A stretch of 9,487 bases of DNA from NCBI GenBank assembly GCA_946887025.1, contig CAMPJY010000108.1, forward strand, positions 1 through 9,487, read 5' to 3'. A program made the position numbers and the translations under genes. Positions 6,812 through 9,487 of this stretch are shown here, piece by piece (the first letter of the stretch is position 1; each line of letters begins with the position of its first letter). The DNA comes from an uncultured Salinimicrobium sp. (lineage in GTDB: Bacteria; Bacteroidota; Bacteroidia; Flavobacteriales; Flavobacteriaceae). Below the pieces are notes generated by a model, which saw only the letters and a list, made by a program, of their open reading frames with translations, made no database searches and had not been told where the DNA came from.

Positions 6812-7678
6812 TTAGGATTTTGGAAGAGATCTAATTCCCTTTAACATCCTGAAGTTCCCCAGAAAATCCTTGCGCAGTTCTGTTTCCATGCCTGCTTCCC
6901 GGATTAATTGCTCAGTCTCCTTTCCTAAATACTGATTTATCTCGAAATACAAGCCCCCATTTTTCTTCAACCCCACCTGAGCTAATTTCGCGATTTTATC
7001 GTAGAACAGCAACGGATTTTCATCTTTCACGAAAAGCGCTGTTTCCGGCTCGTTGTTAAGCACATTGGGCTTCATTTCATGTTTTTCGAGCTCCCGTACA
7101 TACGGAGGGTTGGAAACAATTAAATCGTACTTCTCCGTCAATTCTCCCATTGATAAAATATCCTTTTGCAGAAACCCTACCTCCACCCCATTCAGGGCTG
7201 CATTCATTTTCGCTGTTTCAAGTGCAGCTTCTGAAATGTCGATAGCTGACACCAAAGCCTTGGGAAGGTTCTTTGCCAGTGAAACTGCAATACAGCCGCT
7301 TCCCGTTCCTATATCCAGGATCCTTGGCTCGTCCTTTCCTGTTTCCTGAAGATCCTGAAGTATCCATTCCACCAATTCTTCTGTTTCGGGTCTTGGAATC
7401 AAAACATTTTTGTTCACCTTGAAAGGCAGACCGAAAAATTCGATTTCCCCCAGGATATACTGGATAGGTTCATGCTTCTGAAGTCTTTTGAGACCCTTCT
7501 CCAATGCAGACAACTCCACCCGGGAAAGCTCCTTATTAAGGTTCAGGGTCATATCCACCCGACTCATCCCCAGGAAGCCTTCCCCCAAGAGCCTGAAGAG
7601 GGAAACAACTTCCCCAGGCTCATGTCCCTCGGCTTCAAGAAGTGAATAAAATTTATTTCTGAATTCCTTAATTGTCAT
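6812..7678 (-). CDS. prmC: Peptide chain release factor N5-glutamine methyltransferase
   Basis: PrmC (HemK) uses S-adenosylmethionine to methylate the Gln of the GGQ motif in release factors RF1/RF2, which raises termination efficiency. The 288-residue product has a helical N-terminal domain, the family linker IQYILGEIEFFGLPFKVNKN (72-91) running into VLIPRPETEEL (92-102), the AdoMet-binding loop DIGTGSGC (122-129) and the catalytic NPPY at 190-193 followed by a normal C-terminus. Length is as expected. It begins with ATG at 7678-7676 and appears to be the first gene of a prmC-VOC-ligA unit. A near-match to the -7 box (TATTTTTA, minus strand of 7719-7726) lies about 40 nt upstream but is imperfect, so the promoter is not identified. 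Confidence 0.96.
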   Translation of the reverse strand: MTIKEFRNKFYSLLEAEGHEPGEVVSLFRLLGEGFLGMSRVDMTLNLNKELSRVELSALEKGLKRLQKHEPIQYILGEIEFFGLPFKVNKNVLIPRPETEELVEWILQDLQETGKDEPRILDIGTGSGCIAVSLAKNLPKALVSAIDISEAALETAKMNAALNGVEVGFLQKDILSMGELTEKYDLIVSNPPYVRELEKHEMKPNVLNNEPETALFVKDENPLLFYDKIAKLAQVGLKKNGGLYFEINQYLGKETEQLIREAGMETELRKDFLGNFRMLKGIRSLPKS

Positions 7679-7744
7679 TAAAGTCGTAGTTAAAGGTGAT
7701 CCCGGAAAAGCACTTCAGTAAAAATAACTAAAAGCTTCGAAAGA

Positions 7745-7803
7745 GATCTGCGACTGGAGTTTTTCCCGCAGATCCCCAGATTGCTTCGCAGATTATCGCA
7801 GAT
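7745..7803. repeat. Cluster of CGCAGAT repeats with one inverted copy
   Basis: Within 59 bp of spacer there are three exact CGCAGAT copies (7767-7773, 7787-7793, 7797-7803), one degenerate copy CCCAGAT (7775-7781) and an inverted copy ATCTGCG (7746-7752). The inverted copy and the first direct copy form an 8-bp perfect stem, GATCTGCG/CGCAGATC (7745-7752 with 7767-7774), with a 14-nt loop. The cluster lies between the GNAT and prmC genes, both on the minus strand. It looks like a fragment of a dispersed intergenic repeat; similar CGCAGATT-rich stretches are familiar to me from other Bacteroidota spacers, but I cannot confirm copy number from this window. Confidence 0.6.
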
Positions 7804-7838
7804 TTTTATTCAAGCTCCTGGAAATTAATCTTTGAAAG

Positions 7839-7871
7839 TTGGATTTTTGGAATTTAAAAAATTGGAATTTA
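7839..7871. repeat. Short TTGGAATTTA direct repeat
   Basis: TTGGAATTTA occurs exactly at 7847-7856 and 7862-7871, 15 bp apart, preceded by the related TTGGATTTTT at 7839-7848. The array abuts the 3' end of the GNAT gene. It could be simple A/T-rich sequence or a remnant of a dispersed repeat. Confidence 0.4.
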
Positions 7872-7877
7872 TTCCTT

Positions 7878-8354
7878 CTAAAGCTCCCTGATCATCCACA
7901 TCTGACAATTGTAGTGTCCCGTATCTCCCATAGGCGCCTCGAGTTCCCTGAAGCCACTACGGCCATAGAGTTTTCTGGCATTATCCATATAAGGCATGGT
8001 TTCCAGATAGCATTGGGTGTAGCCTTCCCGTTTAGCCTGTTCCAGACAGGTTTTCATCATTTCAGCTCCCACGCCTTTACCCCTGGCACTAGGCAGGAAA
8101 TACATCTTCTGCAGTTCGCAGATTCCCGGATCGGCCTTCTCCAGAGGCGCTATACCCGCCCCTCCTATGATCTGCCTCTCGTGCTCTACCACAAAATATT
8201 TCATTCCCGGACTGGAATAGGTGCCGAACATATCGTCCAGGGACTTATCTTCATAAGCAGTTCCAACCTTGGGTACTCCCATTTCCACCAGTACCTTCTT
8301 TATCACTTCCTTGACCTGTGGATTGTCTTTCTCTTGTATTTCACGTATTTTCAC
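7878..8354 (-). CDS. GNAT family N-acetyltransferase
   Basis: A 158-residue cytoplasmic protein with the GNAT fold, which transfers an acetyl group from acetyl-CoA to an amine. The acetyl-CoA-binding motif A is clear: ELQKMYFLPSARGKGVGAEM (80-99) with RGKGVGA as the pyrophosphate loop, preceded by IIGGAGIAPL and followed by the motif B region ARKLYGRSGFREL (126-138). The substrate is not predictable. It starts with GTG at 8354-8352, giving MKIREIQEKD, the usual N-terminus for such proteins. The gene is divergent from ribD, with 38 bp between the two GTG codons, and is followed by a 199-bp repeat-containing spacer before prmC, so it is probably its own unit. Confidence 0.9.
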   Translation of the reverse strand: MKIREIQEKDNPQVKEVIKKVLVEMGVPKVGTAYEDKSLDDMFGTYSSPGMKYFVVEHERQIIGGAGIAPLEKADPGICELQKMYFLPSARGKGVGAEMMKTCLEQAKREGYTQCYLETMPYMDNARKLYGRSGFRELEAPMGDTGHYNCQMWMIREL

Positions 8355-8401
8355 GCAGAATTATTCTGTTAATTAAACCTTATTTTTGAGGCGTGAAGAT
8401 A
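8346..8401. repeat. Inverted repeat spanning the divergent GNAT and ribD starts
   Basis: TATTTTCACGC (8346-8356) and GCGTGAAGATA (8391-8401) are inverted with 10 of 11 bases matching and a 34-bp spacer. Each arm contains the GTG start of one gene, so both products begin Met-Lys-Ile. The symmetry may be a regulatory site or may simply reflect two similar N-terminal codon runs. Confidence 0.4.
8381..8388 (+). promoter_or_regulatory. TAnnTTTG (-7) box of ribD
   Basis: TATTTTTG, an exact match to the Bacteroidota -7 consensus, is followed by AGGC and the ribD GTG at 8393. The 4-nt spacing leaves almost no leader. No convincing -33 TTG is visible upstream, where the sequence is A/T-rich. Confidence 0.5.
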
Positions 8402-9445
8402 CATGAAAAATACATAAACCGCTGTTTGCAACTCGCGGAAAATGGCTTGGGAAGAACCTATCCGAATCCTATGGTAGGCAGCGTCGTGGTTCACAATAAC
8501 AGAATAATTGGGGAAGGCTGGCACCGGAAAGCCGGGGAGCCACATGCTGAAGTAAATGCCATCAATTCCGTCAGGGAAAAAAGTCTATTGAGCTCCGCCT
8601 CCATTTTTGTAAGTCTGGAGCCTTGTAGCCATTACGGGAAGACCCCTCCTTGCAGCGACCTCATCATCGCTTCGGGAATTAAAAAAGTTTACATTGGGAC
8701 GGTGGACCCGTTTTCACAGGTTGCGGGAAGAGGGATTCAGAAATTAATGACAGCGGGATGCAAGGTGATGGTCGGTATACTTGAGAAAGAATGCCAGGAG
8801 CTTAACAAAAGGTTCTTCAGCTTTGTTACGAAAAAACGACCATACATAATCCTTAAATGGGCGGAAAGTGCCGATGGTTTTATTAGTCCCGAAGATTTAT
8901 CTCAAACAGAAAGGAAACCGATATGGATAACCAATCCATATTCCCGGCAGTTGGTCCATAAATGGCGTTCCGAGGAGCAGGCCATCCTGGTGGGCACCAA
9001 TACGGCAGTTGCTGATAACCCAAGCCTTACCACCCGAAGCTGGCATGGGCCCAATCCCGTGCGGATCGTACTGGATAGGCAGCAGCGAATCCCGGCGGCT
9101 TCCAATTTATTTGACGGAAAGATAAAGACAATTGTACTTACTGAAGGAGGTTCTTCACAGATTCCCTCTTCAGAAAATATAGAAAAACGGGGGATCGATT
9201 TTGAAATGAGCCTGCCCCAGCAGATCTGTGATCTTTTGTATCAGCAGGGGTTACAGTCGGTAATTATTGAAGGTGGAAGACAAACCCTTCAGAGTTTTAT
9301 AGACGAGGGCATTTGGGATGAAGCCAAGGTATTCACAGGAAATGTACGTTTTGGGAAAGGAGTACGGGCACCGGAATTCTCGGGAACACTAGTTTCTGAG
9401 TCTTCCGTACAAACCGATAGTCTAAAAATTTACAGGAATGATTAA
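8393..9445 (+). CDS. ribD: Bifunctional riboflavin deaminase/reductase
   Basis: RibD catalyses two successive steps of riboflavin synthesis: deamination of the diamino-pyrimidinone ribosylphosphate, then NADPH-dependent reduction of the ribosyl side chain. The 350-residue protein has both halves at normal length. The deaminase domain shows PNPMVGSVVV (24-33), the zinc and catalytic HAE at 51-53, and PCSHYGKTPPC (77-87) with zinc ligands Cys78 and Cys87. The reductase domain has LKWAESADGFI (154-164), AILVGTNTAVADNPSLTTR (197-215), NPVRIVLD (221-228) and IIEGG (291-295). The usual DPNP-type sequence after the deaminase reads DPFSQVAGRGI here. The GTG start gives MKIHEKYINRC, the expected N-terminus, and lies 4 nt after a -7 box. 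The stop overlaps the next ATG by 8 nt, indicating cotranscription. Confidence 0.97.
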   Translation: MKIHEKYINRCLQLAENGLGRTYPNPMVGSVVVHNNRIIGEGWHRKAGEPHAEVNAINSVREKSLLSSASIFVSLEPCSHYGKTPPCSDLIIASGIKKVYIGTVDPFSQVAGRGIQKLMTAGCKVMVGILEKECQELNKRFFSFVTKKRPYIILKWAESADGFISPEDLSQTERKPIWITNPYSRQLVHKWRSEEQAILVGTNTAVADNPSLTTRSWHGPNPVRIVLDRQQRIPAASNLFDGKIKTIVLTEGGSSQIPSSENIEKRGIDFEMSLPQQICDLLYQQGLQSVIIEGGRQTLQSFIDEGIWDEAKVFTGNVRFGKGVRAPEFSGTLVSESSVQTDSLKIYRND

Positions 9446-9487
9446 AACCATAATATTTGATTTCGGGGATGTTTTTCTGAATCTGGA
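9438..9487 (+). CDS. HAD-superfamily hydrolase, N-terminal fragment cut by the window edge
   Basis: Sixteen codons are visible, reading MIKTIIFDFGDVFLNL and then leaving the window. The DFGDVF core is HAD motif I, in which the first Asp is the catalytic nucleophile; the variant with a downstream Asn resembles the YihX-type haloacid dehalogenase-like phosphatases. The ATG lies inside the end of ribD (8-nt overlap) after ACAGGA, a plausible weak ribosome-binding site. Because flavin synthesis needs a phosphatase step after RibD that is often carried out by HAD enzymes, a role there is possible, but the context alone does not show it. Confidence 0.75.
   Translation, partial: MIKTIIFDFGDVFLNL

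Noticed and set aside
7745..7803. CRISPR array from the CGCAGAT repeats
   Set aside because: Units are only 7-8 bp with irregular 8-12 bp spacing, there are no unique spacers of normal size, and no cas genes are nearby.
8356..8363. TAATTCTG on the minus strand as a promoter box for the GNAT gene
   Set aside because: It has one mismatch in the key TTTG and lies only one base before the GTG, so it is not a reliable promoter call.
7839..8372. Plus-strand reading frame of 177 codons opposite the GNAT gene
   Set aside because: It is the antisense shadow of a clear acetyltransferase and its start falls in the TTGGAATTTA repeat; the product resembles no known family.
1..9487. Mobile element, phage, defence or toxin-antitoxin system
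   Set aside because: All recognised genes are core metabolic, information-processing or general enzyme families, with no integrase, transposase, terminal repeats or compositional shift visible.

Overview
The window looks like chromosomal housekeeping DNA from a member of the Bacteroidota, most likely a marine or environmental Flavobacteriaceae (Gramella/Salinimicrobium-like; the genus is a guess). The evidence is a DUF6913-type protein, TAnnTTTG promoter boxes with weak or no Shine-Dalgarno sequences, typical flavobacterial RibD, PrmC and DapA sequences, and a lipoprotein plus a Tat-exported half of a 5'-nucleotidase. Base composition is moderate and even (mid-40s % GC by eye). I see no transposase, integrase, tRNA, rRNA, CRISPR array or phage gene.

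Layout, left to right. Positions 1-20 hold the first codons of a minus-strand gene leaving the window (possibly bamD), with a TAnnTTTG box just upstream. Then on the minus strand come dapA (lysine/diaminopimelate synthesis), coupled to an upstream DUF6913 gene by a 1-nt TGATG overlap, and a polytopic membrane protein with distant YhhN-like features. A 177-bp divergent spacer separates these from a plus-strand pair with a 4-nt overlap. This pair encodes the C-terminal domain of a 5'-nucleotidase as a lipoprotein, followed by the N-terminal metallophosphatase domain with a Tat signal. The pair converges on a minus-strand operon transcribed as prmC, a two-module VOC protein, then ligA. Upstream of prmC is a 199-bp spacer with a cluster of CGCAGAT repeats, then a minus-strand GNAT acetyltransferase. 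Divergent from it, on the plus strand, is ribD (riboflavin synthesis), whose end overlaps the start of a HAD-family hydrolase cut by the window edge.

The genes serve separate core functions: cell wall/lysine precursor (dapA), extracytoplasmic nucleotide salvage (split 5'-nucleotidase), DNA replication and repair (ligA), translation termination (prmC) and riboflavin (ribD, possibly with the HAD protein). I found no convincing new multigene system. The points most worth a second look are the split and order-swapped 5'-nucleotidase with two export routes, three start codons lying exactly 4 nt after a TAnnTTTG box (suggesting leaderless or nearly leaderless mRNAs), the CGCAGAT repeat cluster, and an inverted repeat spanning the divergent GNAT/ribD starts.
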